Shown here one piece after another: positions 1 to 11,152 of a stretch of 64,000 bases of DNA. The notes below the pieces were generated by a model. The model did no database searches and was not told the origin of the DNA. It saw nothing but the letters and a program-made list of their open reading frames with translations. Positions within the stretch are counted from its first letter, which is position 1. The number at the start of each line of letters is the position of its first letter. A program made the translations under genes and the position numbers. This DNA comes from Bradysia coprophila. Lineage: Eukaryota > Arthropoda > Insecta > Diptera > Sciaridae. Location of the stretch: assembly GCF_014529535.1 (NCBI RefSeq), contig NW_023503456.1, positions 558,001 to 622,000 on the forward strand, read 5' to 3'.

Positions 1-1008
1 AGCTGAACGAGCTGTCACGTTATAAAATCGGCATGAATTTGGCCGAGACATTAATTTTTCATACGTTTTGAAATTGATAAATTTGCCCAACCTTTGTCAC
101 TTTGTAAGTTTGCTTTGATGAAACTTTTGAATTACTCGGCTAATTTAGCTGTGTGAAGGACGTAATTCTAAGAAACCAATTTGAAGGAATTTTCATAAAA
201 TTCAATAATTTCGGAGCTATGAGCGTTTTAAGCTATTCAGCTATGTGAGCCATAGCTCGAAAAATATGGCAGTTAGAAAGTTTGTTTAAAAGACAAAGTT
301 AAAGAATTTTTGATTCTAGCCGACACGTGTTTTAGAGCTTTCCCCAAAATCATACGTTTGTGAGCTATGAGCGTTTTTAGTGTCTTTCAGCTGAGTGTAG
401 GAGGTCTGCAAAGTCCTATATTTTAATGGAGATCGAAAAGATGACGAAATATTTACAAAAAAACTAATATCGCCCAAAGGACCTCTTACAGAGGAAGTGT
501 GACGAAAGTCCCTTAAGCCACTTGTGGGAAACTATTGTTGTTGTTTGAATCCACATACGAGAATGAGAATCCGTTTATTTGTGACCTTCTTAAATACTAA
601 AATACATGACATCGAATGTCAAACTTGATGACATAATTCAAATGAGTTTATTTGATGCGCATAGCGATTGATGATGTTGACGATATGTGGTGGAGATGAC
701 ACGAAGCTGAAGAGTGGAGATGCCACACACTTACAAAAGAACTGACATCGGTGGGGGTGACGCTTACAGCTTCAACACTCAAAAACAAATGCGTCACAAT
801 CGACAGATGATGAGGCTGGGCCTATTTTAAGGAAATTAAATTTCCAAAAATTCTTAAATTTTTCCATCACTTTTCGTCATTTCATCTAAAAACACAACAG
901 ATTGCATCGTAAATGTTGTTTTTACTACCTTTTTAGTTGTTTTTCATGTCTTTGAGCTTAACTGATTACTTCGGAATGAGATCTAACAGAAAACAAAATT
1001 TGGAAATT
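1..1008. other. Non-coding, repeat-derived flank
   Basis: No coding region is supported here. The stretch from about 815 to 1008 is closely similar to the left three quarters of the hAT-like MITE at 54528-54782, so it is a broken copy of that element. Around 452-512 and 718-775 are two degenerate copies of the GATATC...GTGACGC module seen in the foldback family at 19 kb. The rest shows nothing I can name. Confidence 0.5.
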
Positions 1009-1012
1009 TTAA

Positions 1013-3265
1013 CACGTTCGCTGCCAATACCTATTTTTTCCTTTTATTACCATTGCCAACGAAATATCTCGTATCAAACAAATTTCAAAAAATATCCTTA
1101 GATTATTCAATTTCCGAACAAAACAATTATGTTATTTTCAAATCCTGAATTGTAATGCACTGCCAAAAGAGATCCGCAAATTATTTCACGGATTCAGAAG
1201 AATCGGATTTGGATTTTACCGAATCAGATGAATCGGATTACACAGACTCAGATGAAGACGCCGAACTGTTATTAGAATCTGAAGAAGAAAATGAGCCAGA
1301 GCCGTCAAAACGATGCCACAAAAGATCATTGCGTCCCATTCCGAAAAAAACAGGTATCCAGGGAGTTCGGGAACAACAAAAGAATGCACCACCTATTTCA
1401 CTTTTATCGCGAAAACCGTTGCGTACTGTTGAACAAAAACGAATCCCTACAAAGAATCAAAGCAGCAAGAACGACATACGTGGCCGTAAAGCAGTCAAAG
1501 ATAAAAATAAACCAGTCCATGAATGGAGTTCGATAAGAGCGACTCCGCCAAATTTCGAATTCAAGCAAACACCAGGACTAAAATTGCAAACTGAAGCCTG
1601 TGAAAGTCCTAGTCAATTTATAGATTTATTCCTCGATGATACTTTCTTGGACCTATTGGTCGTAGAAACAAACAAATATGCACGAGCTGTATTCGAAGCG
1701 AAAGGTGAACTGAAACCGTCCTCACGCCTAAAGGCTTGGACTGAAACCAGTAAAGCTGAAATGAAAATCTTTCTTGGCCTGTTTCTTCACATGGGAGCGG
1801 TTTCATTGCCAACTATACCACATTATTGGAGTGAAAATGAGTTGTATAAGACATCATTTTGGCGTGATCGAATGAGTCGCAATCGTTTCCAGCTAATCCT
1901 CCGATTTTTACATTTCGCTGACAACGCACAACAGAATGATGACAAACTTTTCAAAATCAATCCTGTGTTACATCATTTCAAATTTACGCAGGCAAATCGG
2001 TTGTAACGGTATCTACGGAAGAAGGAACAAGCATCACTGCACAAGTTGTTTTGGATTTGATGGATGGTTTTCTGAATAAAGGCTACATCCTATATGCAGA
2101 CAATTTCTACAACTCAGTTCCACTAACAAAAACACTTACAAGCCAAAACACTTACCTATGCGGAACTTTACGAAGTAACAGAAAAGACAGAAAAAGAAAC
2201 AAGTTGTCAATCAAAAGCTATTGCGAGGTGAGCTGTCATATTTACGTTCTGATTCGGTTATTGTTTGCAAGTGGAAAGACAAAAGAGATGTCCTTACTAT
2301 CTCCAACATGCACGAAGTAGAAATAGTGGATGTGCCGAACCGTAATGGAAAAGTTTCGAAAAAGCCGAATATTGTTCGTGACTATAATTTGGGTATGGGA
2401 GGGATTGATAGAGCCGATCAAATGATGTCTTATTATTCATCTGAAAGGAAAACAGTTCGGTGGTATAAAAAGTTAGGCATTCATTTCATCGAAATATTTA
2501 TACAAAACGCTTATTGGATGTATACAGCAAAACAGAATGGTAAAAAAACGGATCTTCTCTCCTTCCGAGAAACAATTGTAAAATATTTGGCAGGAAAACC
2601 AACCAGAGGTAATGCCGCGAACGAAATTGACTGCAAAAGGAAGAAACCAGATAACACCGATCACAATTTTCACTATTTAGATGCAATTCCACCTACCAAA
2701 GGCAAGTTGTTCCCAACCAAACAATGCAATGAGTGCTCCAAGAAAAAACGCAAGGAAAGCCGGTACTTTTGCCCAGTGTGCCCCAACAGCCCGGCACTTT
2801 GTGTTGTAAATTGTTTTAAGAACTACCACACGACCCACACAACTAAATAATCAATTGATAAAATGTAAGCTTTTATTTGTGTCCACAAAAATAAATTTTG
2901 ATCGAACATTCAACAAAATGTAAAAAATTATTACCTCAACGTTCGACGTCAAGTTGGTAAGTAACTTTTTCTCCACGGATAATTGCAATAGCACACACAC
3001 AATTACAACCACGAAATCAGACACTATTCATCAATTTGGACGCAAAATATCCAATATAGAAACTAGACGAACATTTCCCAGAAATTGTAGACAATTGAAA
3101 ATAAATTGAACTTCTCTTTTGTTTCTCTTGAAACATGTGACAAATGTGTCAAAAAACCAAAGCCATATTCAGTACAAGCCTATGATGACGGAACCGAGAA
3201 ATCTCGTCTTGGCAAAATTTGGTACATTTCTGATACGAGCTAAGCCGGGCTTGGCAGCGAACGTG
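1013..3265 (+). mobile_element. piggyBac-superfamily DNA transposon, decayed
   Basis: The element is bounded by perfect 15-bp terminal inverted repeats, CACGTTCGCTGCCAA at 1013-1027 and its complement at 3251-3265. The left end abuts TTAA at 1009-1012, the canonical piggyBac target. The right end is followed by TTAC at 3266-3269, one base away from TTAA. It encloses a disrupted piggyBac transposase in the same orientation. The left flank is a MITE copy that does not resume after the right end, so the right junction was rearranged after insertion or the target was already truncated. Confidence 0.88.
1155..2850 (+). pseudogene. piggyBac transposase pseudogene
   Basis: Three pieces in different frames make up the protein. 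The first (1155-2006) has an acidic Ser/Asp/Glu-rich N-terminus followed by the family's N-terminal helical domain. The second resumes near 1988 in another frame and contains YADNFYNS, the second catalytic Asp region. A further shift near 2200-2220 leads to 2221-2850, which has GIDRADQM (third catalytic Asp region) and a C-terminal Cys-rich domain with CNEC, CPVC and later Cys/His pairs. The segment that would carry the first catalytic Asp, roughly 100 residues in piggyBac relatives, is missing between about 1975 and 1990. With that deletion and a frameshift it cannot encode an active transposase. Confidence 0.88.
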
Positions 3266-3737
3266 TTACAGGGCCTATTGTGATGAGGATAGTGTAAACA
3301 ACTGAACTGATTGAAAAAATTGGATAATTAAAGCAAATTACTATTTAAGGAAGGTGCGTGACGCAGAATACCACAGATATCGGTTCTTCTTAAAATGGAT
3401 TAAAGAACTTGCGTCACACTTCCACTGTTAGTGGTTCTAACCACTAACATTTCTTTTCGATAATTGGTTCGTCCCAACACTAAAATCTTGTACGAACATC
3501 GAACCGGCAATATACTTAACTGAATAACGGAATTCTGAAGAGGCAAATTAATTTGTTTCCTTACTATTTCGATGTTGTCATTTAACGAATTATTCAATGC
3601 AAAATTATCCGATTGTTTTTCTACTTTTGTTTTATTAATTATCAAGTCAACTAGGAATGTTGTCTTGGTATAATCACAATTTGTGTTCTCTAGCTGTACG
3701 TTCACGAATCGATATCACCCGAAAACGCGTTTGCATT
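3266..3737. other. Intergenic, no gene seen
   Basis: No coding signal. At 3352-3422 lies an inverted pair of GTGACGCA/TGCGTCAC motifs around a GATATC, another relic of the foldback module family. The remainder is the 3' flank of the Ifi-6-16-like gene on the minus strand. Confidence 0.4.
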
Positions 3738-4201
3738 TCAGTCTTTTTTATCATCTTTTTTGTCCGAAACCTTTGCAACCATTGCTCCAATAGCCGCACC
3801 TCCAGTCGCAAGAACGGTCGATGCAAATCCACCCAGACCAGCAACACCGGCACTTTGTAGGGCTGCAAATACACTGCCTCCAACAATGTTACCAATACCA
3901 GCCTGTGCCACTGCTGCAACGGATCCAGCAGCAATGCCTACTCCAGTAAACCCAGCAGTTGCAAGTACAACAGGCGCAGCCATAACAGCTCCAACACCTC
4001 CGACAGCAGCCATTGCTCCATACTTTAACTGCGAATTAAGGTGGACAAAATGAAGAGACGTGTGAAATGTGATGAAACATCCCTTACCACATCTCCGATC
4101 GTCCAATCATCGTTTCGATGTGCATTTGTCTCGCCGGCATTTGTTGTCGCACTGAATGCAAGCAAGTAAATAATCACAATAACTTTGTGTTGGTTGTACA
4201 T
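3738..4201 (-). CDS. Interferon-inducible Ifi-6-16/ISG12 (IFI27-like) family protein
   Basis: Two exons on the minus strand, 4088-4201 and 3738-4028, separated by a 59-bp intron (GTAAGG...CGCAG, phase 0), give 134 residues. Residues 1 to about 22 form a signal peptide (hydrophobic VIVIIYLLAF, small residues before the predicted cut). A short polar linker follows. From about residue 40 comes the glycine/alanine-rich hydrophobic domain typical of Ifi-6-16 (PF06140), with GAVMAAPVVLATAGFTGVGI near its start and an ALQSAGVAGLG stretch later. The tail is charged (SDKKDDKKD). In vertebrates such proteins sit in mitochondrial, ER or nuclear membranes and influence apoptosis and innate defence; the role in insects, which lack interferon, is unknown. 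The start is the first ATG before the signal peptide. The antisense frame is also open but is low-complexity Ala/Pro. Confidence 0.82.
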
Positions 4202-5343
4202 GATGTTTTCCACGACTTTTATTCGGCTTGCCACCCTTTTCTTAATTTTCAAAGAGAAAACTTCTTTTGAGAACTGTAAATATTTCCACAAAAAAAAACT
4301 GAAGAGAACTGAATGACGTTTATTCTTTGACCCGTCGATTAAGATTACTTTGTCAAGTGGAGGGAGTCGAAAATGTACGAGTAGATGTTATCGTGCGTAT
4401 AATGGTAGACAAAGTCATCGACGATTGTGACGCACCAAAAGAAATAGAAATCTTATTTTATAAAATCGACTTATCTCAGCCGATTATTACTGACCCGAAC
4501 GGCATTTGACTTATACTTCCTACAATTTTGCAGGACCAATAATTAGTTCCTCCTCAGGTTTGATTCACATAACAATGTAAAAGTGACAGATGTTTTTCTA
4601 TGTTCAAAAGTCAAAGAACAAAAGAATTTTTTTTGCATCTGTCTGTTTCAAACACGAGTAGTCATAGGTAACCTCGACTGGCCTTTAGAGACACCACATT
4701 TTCTCAGTAATGAATGCTTTGCCTTAACCATCCTCACATCAACATGTCGGATCTACTACTTCATTTCATCTAAGTATTTTCGAGCGGTTGAAATTTTTAC
4801 TTCATTTGTTTGAACATACGGTTTGCTATATAAGACCACATAGGTCAGGGCTAGCTGTTCGTTGCAGATTATAGTAGGAGGCAGTTAAAGAGGCAACTGG
4901 TAGATTTGATTGATATCTCAAACTGTACACCGTCACACAAAATTACATTCACCTCTACAATATCTGCTGATGCATACACGTTCGCAGCAACATTACAGAT
5001 AGAAATAGTTGACTTTAATTATAGATGCATGCCAACAAGAGAGTAAGAGTAGGGAGATTGCAGTAAATTTCAATTGAAAAATGATTTTACCGTCAGTACA
5101 CTGTTATGCCTTGTTTTCGAGGCAGTCGAATTTTTCCGGTCTGCAGTGATAATTAAGGTGCATGGATGGCTAAAGGGATCTGTCCTTCTGCTTACGACAG
5201 TAATACATGTAGTAGAGAAGAAAAATTGTTTTATCGCAATATGGGTGTGGAGGAGTCAAGGTATCAGATGCTACTATAGAAGAGTAAACAGTTAAGATGA
5301 AGTCATTCGAAGGCATAGACTAGCGTCAACAACACAAAGGCAC
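4202..5343. other. Intergenic, no gene seen
   Basis: This is the 5' flank of the Ifi-6-16-like gene and DNA up to the hAT-like element. Open frames here are short, lack family features and have no plausible splice partners. I see no RNA gene. Positions 5336-5343 (AAAGGCAC) are the left target duplication of the next element. Confidence 0.4.
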
Positions 5344-5709
5344 CAGGCCCGGACTGGCCATACTGGGCGTTCGGGCGATTCCCGAAGGACCTTTTCTCTC
5401 AATCGGGCAAAGGCCCGACAGGAATTTTTAAAATTTCAAGCATTTATTGTGTAAACCTAAACAAATGAAGCCCATTTCATCGAACATAGACAAAATTTTT
5501 AATTTTCAATCGAAATTTTTCTAGTGTAGCCTTTCTCTCAATTTTTCTTTGATTTCAATCAAAATTTAAAATTAAATTAAAAATACACTAAAACTTTTTT
5601 CGAATGGAGTTCCTGCCGAAAATACTCTAAAACGTTTCTCAGTTTTGCTACTGAGTGTTACTGTAAATGTTTCTTGGTTTTCCAATCAAAATTTTTCTAC
5701 TACCCTAGT

Positions 5710-5816
5710 AAAAATAAAAGTCTCAAAAGCTCGAAAAGAGACGTCTCACGTCTCACAATACAAAGGATTTGAGACTGTGAGACGTCTCTTTTCGAGCTTT
5801 TGAGACTTTTATTTTT
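5710..5816. repeat. Perfect 40-bp inverted repeat
   Basis: Positions 5710-5749 and 5777-5816 are complementary over 40 bases with a 27-base spacer. The arms carry GAGACGTCTC, itself a palindrome. It lies inside the hAT-like element. Confidence 0.9.
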
Positions 5817-5839
5817 AATCGGGTGATGCTTTATCTCAA

Positions 5840-6001
5840 TTGCTGGCGTGAGCAATGCAGCAATTCTGGGGAGAAATGAGCGGTGTAAGCAGAAATTTGA
5901 CAAAAAAAAATGTTATTTTGGTGATTTTTCGATCATAAAGTTAAGGTGGCCCAAAAGTCGGCTATTTCTCGCCAGAATTGCTGCATTGTTCACGCCAGCA
6001 A
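5840..6001. repeat. Second foldback inside the hAT-like element
   Basis: Positions 5840-5869 are complementary to 5972-6001 with one or two mismatches; the arms centre on AATGCAGCAATTCTGG. The ~100-bp spacer contains nothing recognisable. Confidence 0.75.
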
Positions 6002-6785
6002 TACTAAAAACGATTTGAAACCGTTTTTACATAAATTCTGTGGAAAATTTAAAAAAATGGTTTTTCTCGTACCATTTTCAACACATTAAAAGGTCAATGA
6101 ATCTGCAACCCGGCGAAACGTTACGTCGCGTCTATATTCGTTTGAAAGCTATTGAAATTCCCTTTAAAATGAGCTACGACACGACTATTTTGCTTCCTAG
6201 TCACAGATTTTAGAAAGCTTTAACTCCAAAAAATTTCTGGAAAAGTCATGGTCGGGAACACTTTTCGTAATTTTTCATCGGTGAGTCGAATTTTTTTTAA
6301 ATTTTAAAGTATGCCAAATTGAAGATACAGTCTCTACGAGTAGTTATCATATACACTTAACAAATTTGTTTCAACACAGGCGGCAGAACTGCTCTCATTA
6401 TGGCTCTGTGACCAAAAAGTCGGTTTTCAGAGGTGCGCATGGGAGCTTCGAACTTTAAATTTTTTTGGTATTTTCGTGATCAGTGAACCATTCTGCATCG
6501 AGCCTACCCGCAGGCCTTAAAAAAATTAAAAAAGACTGCAAAACGCTACACACCCTAACTTTTATGTTCCACGACAAAAATATTCCCTGAGCTATTTCCA
6601 AAATATTTTTTTTTAACTTTCCGTCCCCAAATCTGAAATCGCTGCGCTTTATGCAAATGTCCGTGTGGTGTGGCGACACTGTGCGATTAGTCATGCGAAT
6701 GAGGGCCTAATTGGAAACAGTCGCCCGAACGGAAGGGCCTTTTGGTTTTTTCCCCGAAGGGCTTTTTCGAGCCAGTTCGGGTCTG

Positions 6786-7103
6786 AAAAGCACCGTTAAA
6801 GATCACCTCTCTATTACGATGTTTATTGAACGATGAGTCGTTCATTGTTTGATTAGATTATATGTCTTTGATCAATACTCTCTCTAGCAAACAAACTCTC
6901 AGCTCTCTGTGTCAAATTCACACTTTATTTATTTGTATTCTACAAAAACTATGTGTAAATTCCAAAGGCTACTTGACACTTTCACCACTTTAAAAAAAGT
7001 AGTTTGTTTGCTAGAGAGAGAGAGAGAGTATTTACAGCAGAATTGAAGCTTGGTAGCGACACTTTTTCGTACAACACCCATCAAAGTTATCTCAATAAAC
7101 ATT
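6786..7103. other. Intergenic with inverted repeat
   Basis: No gene. An inverted repeat built on TCTAGCAAACAAACT joins 6874-6898 with 7001-7032 and is extended by a GA/CT run. This is the 3' flank of the inositol monophosphatase gene. An AATAAA on the minus strand overlaps the stop-codon region near 7100-7108. Confidence 0.5.
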
Positions 7104-7992
7104 TTATTTGGTGTCGGCCTCATTGATTATCTGTAACATTTCATTGCATAGCTCCTCTGTGCTCGCACATACCAACTTGGGTCTCATGATATCATAATGT
7201 CCTCCCGAAACATCTTTAACACATCCGCCAGCTTCCTCAATCAACAGAATTCCACCAGCACAGTCCCATGGACCCATATTCTCCACATTATATGCGTCCA
7301 TTAAGCCACTGCTAATATAACACAGTGTAATGGCCACCGAGCCAAACACTCGATAGCCCGAACTGCGCCTTAAGAACGCTTGAGTTCTAGCGAAAATTTT
7401 CGGCCTTTCGCCGGTTCGTACCGACTGTGGGCCGATTATGGAGAGTGCAAAAACCGAGTCTTCAAACTTGGTGCACGGACTTGTGTAAATACGATCGCCG
7501 TTTAGATACGCTCCCATTCCTCTCTTTGCCGTGTACATTTCGCCCATGCACGGATTGTAACAGATCGCAGCGACAAGTTTTTTATTCACAGCCAGCCCAA
7601 TCGAAATGCAAATCAATTTGATATTTCGCACAAAATTAGCCGTACCATCAATCGGATCGATAATCCATGTTGGATCGTCGGTTAGGTCAGGCAAAGCTTT
7701 GCCGTACGACGATTCTTCAGCAACGAATCTGCGGAAGAAAATTATTTCGTCGAATTATTTACTTGTTCGAATGATTAGTGCTGTTTCCCGACTTGTGATT
7801 CGGATATCTTTCTGTGATTCCACGGATCAACGTTTCTTCGACCTTTCTATCGTATTCCGTAACAAAGTCGTGTCGATTGCTTTTCGATTCCACCGATTTT
7901 GCTTTACTCGCTGCGACTTTGACAACTTCTCCACAACTTCGAGTCATTTCCAGTACCAATTCGAAGCACTCGTTTAATGTTTGATCGTCCAT
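7104..7992 (-). CDS. Inositol monophosphatase
   Basis: Exon 1 is 7793-7992 and exon 2 is 7104-7728, split by a 64-bp intron (GTCGGG...CCGCAG) inside the codon of K67, giving 274 residues, the usual length of IMPA1/2. The enzyme removes phosphate from inositol monophosphates with Mg2+ and feeds free inositol back into phosphoinositide synthesis in the cytosol. Metal ligands are all present: AEES (E71, E72), WIIDPIDGTANF (D91 and D94 at 88-99), and WDCAGG...EEAGG (D222). The start at MDDQTLNE matches the family; an upstream in-frame ATG at 8080-8082 would add 30 residues without homology. The donor GTCGGG is weak but only this junction restores the conserved sequence. It looks intact. Confidence 0.93.
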
Positions 7993-8271
7993 TTCGTTGG
8001 AACTTATACAGTTGAGACAGACACGGAACAAATTTGGTGAATCTTCACTGCACAAATGCGACTGAATGGACTGAATGTACAACCGATTTGCTTATGTAGA
8101 TTAAACATTCAACGAATCTGTATGTGTTCTCTTATCAGTTTCAACGACGTTATCACGCATTGAATTAGTTAAATTGATACGGCTGGGCTGTATAACATGA
8201 AGAAAGTTGTTGATTTTGGTGAATACACCAGTTCTCCTCGTCCAGTCACTCAAGTTAATAAATTAACAAAC

Positions 8272-8280
8272 AAAAAAAAA
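8272..8280 (-). terminator. Pol III T-run terminator of 5S gene 1
   Basis: Nine consecutive T on the minus strand begin two bases after the 3' end of the 5S rRNA sequence, as expected for RNA polymerase III termination. Confidence 0.75.
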
Positions 8281-8281
8281 T

Positions 8282-8399
8282 GCCAACGACACGCGGTGTT
8301 CCCAAGCGGTCACCCATCTAAGTACTAACCGCGCCCAATGATGCTTAACTTCAGTGATCGGACGAGAACTGGTGTATTCATCATGGTATGGCCGTTGCC
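8282..8399 (-). rRNA. 5S ribosomal RNA, copy 1
   Basis: Read on the minus strand, this 118-bp sequence is a full-length arthropod-type 5S rRNA. It begins GGCAACGGCCATACC, contains the internal promoter elements around AAGTTAAGC and GCGCGGTTAGTACTTAG, and ends TGTCGTTGGC. It is identical to copies at 11667-11784 and 12215-12332. Helix I pairs except for a G-G at the second position, a departure from the usual GCCAACG start and shared by all three copies. About 200 bp of 5' flank is also shared with the other copies. Whether it is transcribed cannot be judged. Confidence 0.9.
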
Positions 8400-8683
8400 G
8401 AATGAATATGGTATGTACAGCGAACTAAACGAATCGACGATTGTTTTCACAGAGATGGCGCTGATATTCATTCGTATACTATATTCAACTAAAGTCCCCT
8501 TAATTCGAGCAAACAAAAAATTCAACTCAACTCAAATGGAATTTTAGGTAAATATAAAATAGTCAAGACGCATTCAATCAATGATTTGTATGGTGTGAAG
8601 GAGCTACTTTCATTTTCCTTTTCGATTGTGGTTCTTGGCGGTTAGGAGTAGAGAAAATGAGTTCTATACTCAGTTCAACATTT
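8400..8683. repeat. Duplicated 5S 5'-flanking unit
   Basis: This DNA reappears in reverse orientation at about 11990-12214 and partly at 11785-11830. Shared landmarks are GAACTAAATGAATAAAC-like sequence next to the gene and the TTCAACTCAACTC block further out. No coding region is visible. Confidence 0.6.
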
Positions 8684-8945
8684 TAAACGAGCCATTAGAA
8701 CAGTCGGAGCGTTTGCTGCGACTGAGCCCCGTACAAACCCGTATATCTATTGCGTACGTGACCCTAGTGCGTCTGTCACCCTACTTTGACCGTAAGCCTA
8801 TGCGCCGGTTAAAGTAGTTAAAGTAAAATTATTATGTAATGTGGACATCTTAGAAATTGCGCATAGCGCAATTACGAAGCCCCGTACGACGTTCCTCTCA
8901 AATAAAACAAAAATTTCAAATAGCCCTAAAATTTTAATTTATTGA

Positions 8946-9835
8946 GTATAAATACACATAGGGCCTAGTATCGGCCTCAGTCCGAGGATCCAAATTTTTT
9001 TTTCAACTACATTCTATTCGGCCTTTGATTACCTTCCAAATGAAACAAAAAATACGGAAAACGGATGAAATTTGCTCGAGTTATATGTAAAATACACATA
9101 GGGCCCTAGTAGCGGCCTTAGTCCGAGGACCCAAATTTAATTTTTTTTCAACAACATTCTGTTCGGTGTTCGATTATCTTTCAAATGAAACAAAAATTAC
9201 GAAAAACGGATGAAATTTACTCGAGTTGTATGTAAAATACGCATAGGGCCCTAGTAGCGGCCTTAGTCCGAGGACCCAAATTTAATTTTTTTTCAACAAC
9301 ATTCTATTCGGCCTTTGATTACCTTCCAAATGACACACAAATTACGAAAAACGAATGAAATTTACTCGAGTTCAATGTAAAATACACATAGGGACCTAGT
9401 AGTGGCCTTAGTCCAAGGACCCAAATTTATTTTTTTTTGAACAACATTCTATTCGGCCTTTGATTACCTTCCAAATGAAACAAAAATTACGAAAAACGGA
9501 TGAAATTTGCTCGAGTTATATGTAAAATACACATAGGGCCCTAGTAGCGGCCTTAGTCCAAGGACCCAAATTTAATTTTTTTTTCAACAACATTCTATTC
9601 GGTGTTCAATTATCTTTCAAATGGAACAAAAATTACGAAAAACGGATGAAATTTACTCGAGTTGTATGTAAAATACGCATAGGGCCCTAGTAGCGGCCTT
9701 AGTCCGAGGACCCAAATTTTTTTTTTCAACAACATTCTATTCGGCCTTTGATTACCTTCCAAATGACACAAAAATTACGAAAAACGAATGAAATTTACTT
9801 GAGTTCTATGTAAAATACACATAGGGCCCTAGTAG
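8946..9835. repeat. Six-unit ~145-bp tandem array
   Basis: Units begin with a TAAAATACACATAGGGCCCT-type block near 8950, 9093, 9237, 9381, 9525, 9670 and 9809 and include CGGCCTTAGTCCGAGGACCC and CTCGAGTT. Spacing is close to 145 bp and neighbouring units differ by a few substitutions. The related F1 copy at 53 kb has about three units. The units have no spacers of independent origin, so this is a minisatellite and not a CRISPR array. Confidence 0.85.
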
Positions 9836-10119
9836 ATTTTCACTTCTAAGGCCCTAACTCACGGTCCACACACCCGATTTAAAAAAACTTTTTTTTCCTG
9901 GATTGATATTGACAATACCTATCATTTGCCGTGTCATTTACATTTCCATCGTTTATTTTGCCATAAATATCACCAAAAGACCTTAAATCACTTAGGTGGC
10001 CCTAACTCACGAAGGGCCGACCCGAATATGCCCATCTTCGAACTTAGCCTCACTATTTTGACTATCTTTCAGGGAAAAAAAAATTTTTGAAATCGGATTT
10101 GATTTACTCAAGATATCGA

Positions 10120-10947
10120 GATGGAGAGTACCTGAGCAAATGGAGAGTACCTGAGCAATCTCCGCTTCGCTGATGACATTGTACCGATAGCAGCGAATCT
10201 AGGTCAGGCTCAGCTTGTGCTACAACAGTTAAGTGAAGAGGCAAACAAAGTTGGCCTCAAGATGAACTTATCGAAAACCAAAGTCATGACCAACATCGGG
10301 GACGATAGAGAAATCAAAATTGGTGACACTGTCATTGAACGAGTCGACAGCTACGTATATCTAGGACATAAGCTGAAGTTAGGTCTGGACAACCAAACTG
10401 CAGAAATAAGACGTAGGATTGGTCTTGCATGGGCAGCGTTCGGAAAACTCAGACTCATTTTCAAAAGCAAAATGAATAATAGTCTGAAACGCAAAGTTTT
10501 CGACACTTGTGTCCTTCCAGTGCTCACTTATGGAGCGGAAACGTTAACTTTAACGAAAGCATCCGAAGATAAATTGAGAGTGACACAAAGAGCCATGGAA
10601 CGGAGTATGCTTGGAATAACACTCAGAGACAGAATGACGAATCAATGGATTCGACAACAAACCAGGGTCGTTGATGTCATGGAAAGAATAGCATCTCTGA
10701 AATGGAGCTGGGCGGGACATATTGCAAGAAGGACAGACGAACGTTGGACCAAAAAGATCATGAACTGGCGACCATATAAAAGACGAGCTATAGGTAGACC
10801 ACCAGAGAGATGGACAAACGGAATTAAGAATATTGCAGGTACAAACTGGCAGCAAATGGCAATGGATCGTACGAAATGGAAAGAAGTTGGAGAGGCCTAC
10901 ATCCAGCAGTGGATAGAAACAGGCTGAAAAAGAAGAAGAAGAAGAAG
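10120..10947 (+). mobile_element. 5'-truncated non-LTR retrotransposon, GAA-tailed family
   Basis: An open frame from about 10139 to 10927 encodes the C-terminal half of an endonuclease/reverse-transcriptase polyprotein, starting just before the RT box FADDIVPIAA and running through the thumb-like region to WSWAGHIARR and GRPPERW, ending at a stop before a tail of AAG/GAA repeats. The target duplication AAGATATCGA occurs at 10110-10119 and 10948-10957, which proves insertion into F1. A 24-bp duplication at the 5' junction is visible. The simple-repeat tail resembles RTE-like clades, but I do not assign the clade firmly. Confidence 0.88.
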
Positions 10948-11152
10948 AAGATATCGACGTGACGGACAGACGGCCCAAATTTTTATTGCGGATTCGTCAT
11001 CTATGAACATAGGCAAACACTTTGCCCTTACCGTCTGCTTCGAATTCCATCAATTACACACGGCATCGTAATCCTATAAGCCCCTTTGTACTTCGTACGG
11101 GGCTAAAAAGACGTCTCAACAACCAATTAATGTATACTCTATGGGTATGTGC

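Larger units (their letters stand above)
5344..6785. mobile_element. Non-autonomous hAT-like element
   Basis: The ends are imperfect inverted repeats, CAGGCCCGGACTGGC at 5344-5358 and the complement of CAGACCCGAACTGGC at 6771-6785. They are flanked by 8-bp direct repeats AAAGGCAC (5336-5343) and AAAAGCAC (6786-6793), 7 of 8 matching. CAGGGCCGG-type ends and 8-bp duplications are typical of hAT elements. No transposase frame is present in the 1442 bp. Two internal foldbacks occupy 5710-6001. Confidence 0.72.
8684..11109. mobile_element. Repeat family F1, copy 1 (non-autonomous)
   Basis: The segment matches 53166-54291 end to end apart from the number of internal tandem units and one retrotransposon insertion. 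Near the left it carries AGCCCCGTAC (8725-8734) and it closes with the complement, GTACGGGGCT, near 11095-11104. Common end blocks are AAACGAGCCAT on the left and a GGGCTAAAAA on the right. No transposase is present. The internal part holds a 145-bp tandem array (8946-9835), then unique sequence with a CGACGTGACGGACAGACGG stretch and a retrotransposon fragment. Confidence 0.65.

Noticed and set aside
3760-4053. Ala/Pro-rich open frame on the plus strand
   Set aside because: It is antisense to the Ifi-6-16-like exon, which has family motifs, a signal-peptide exon and splice sites.
8946-9835. Regularly spaced repeats that could suggest a CRISPR-like array
   Set aside because: The whole ~145-bp unit repeats; there are no unique spacers, and the context is a eukaryotic transposon.
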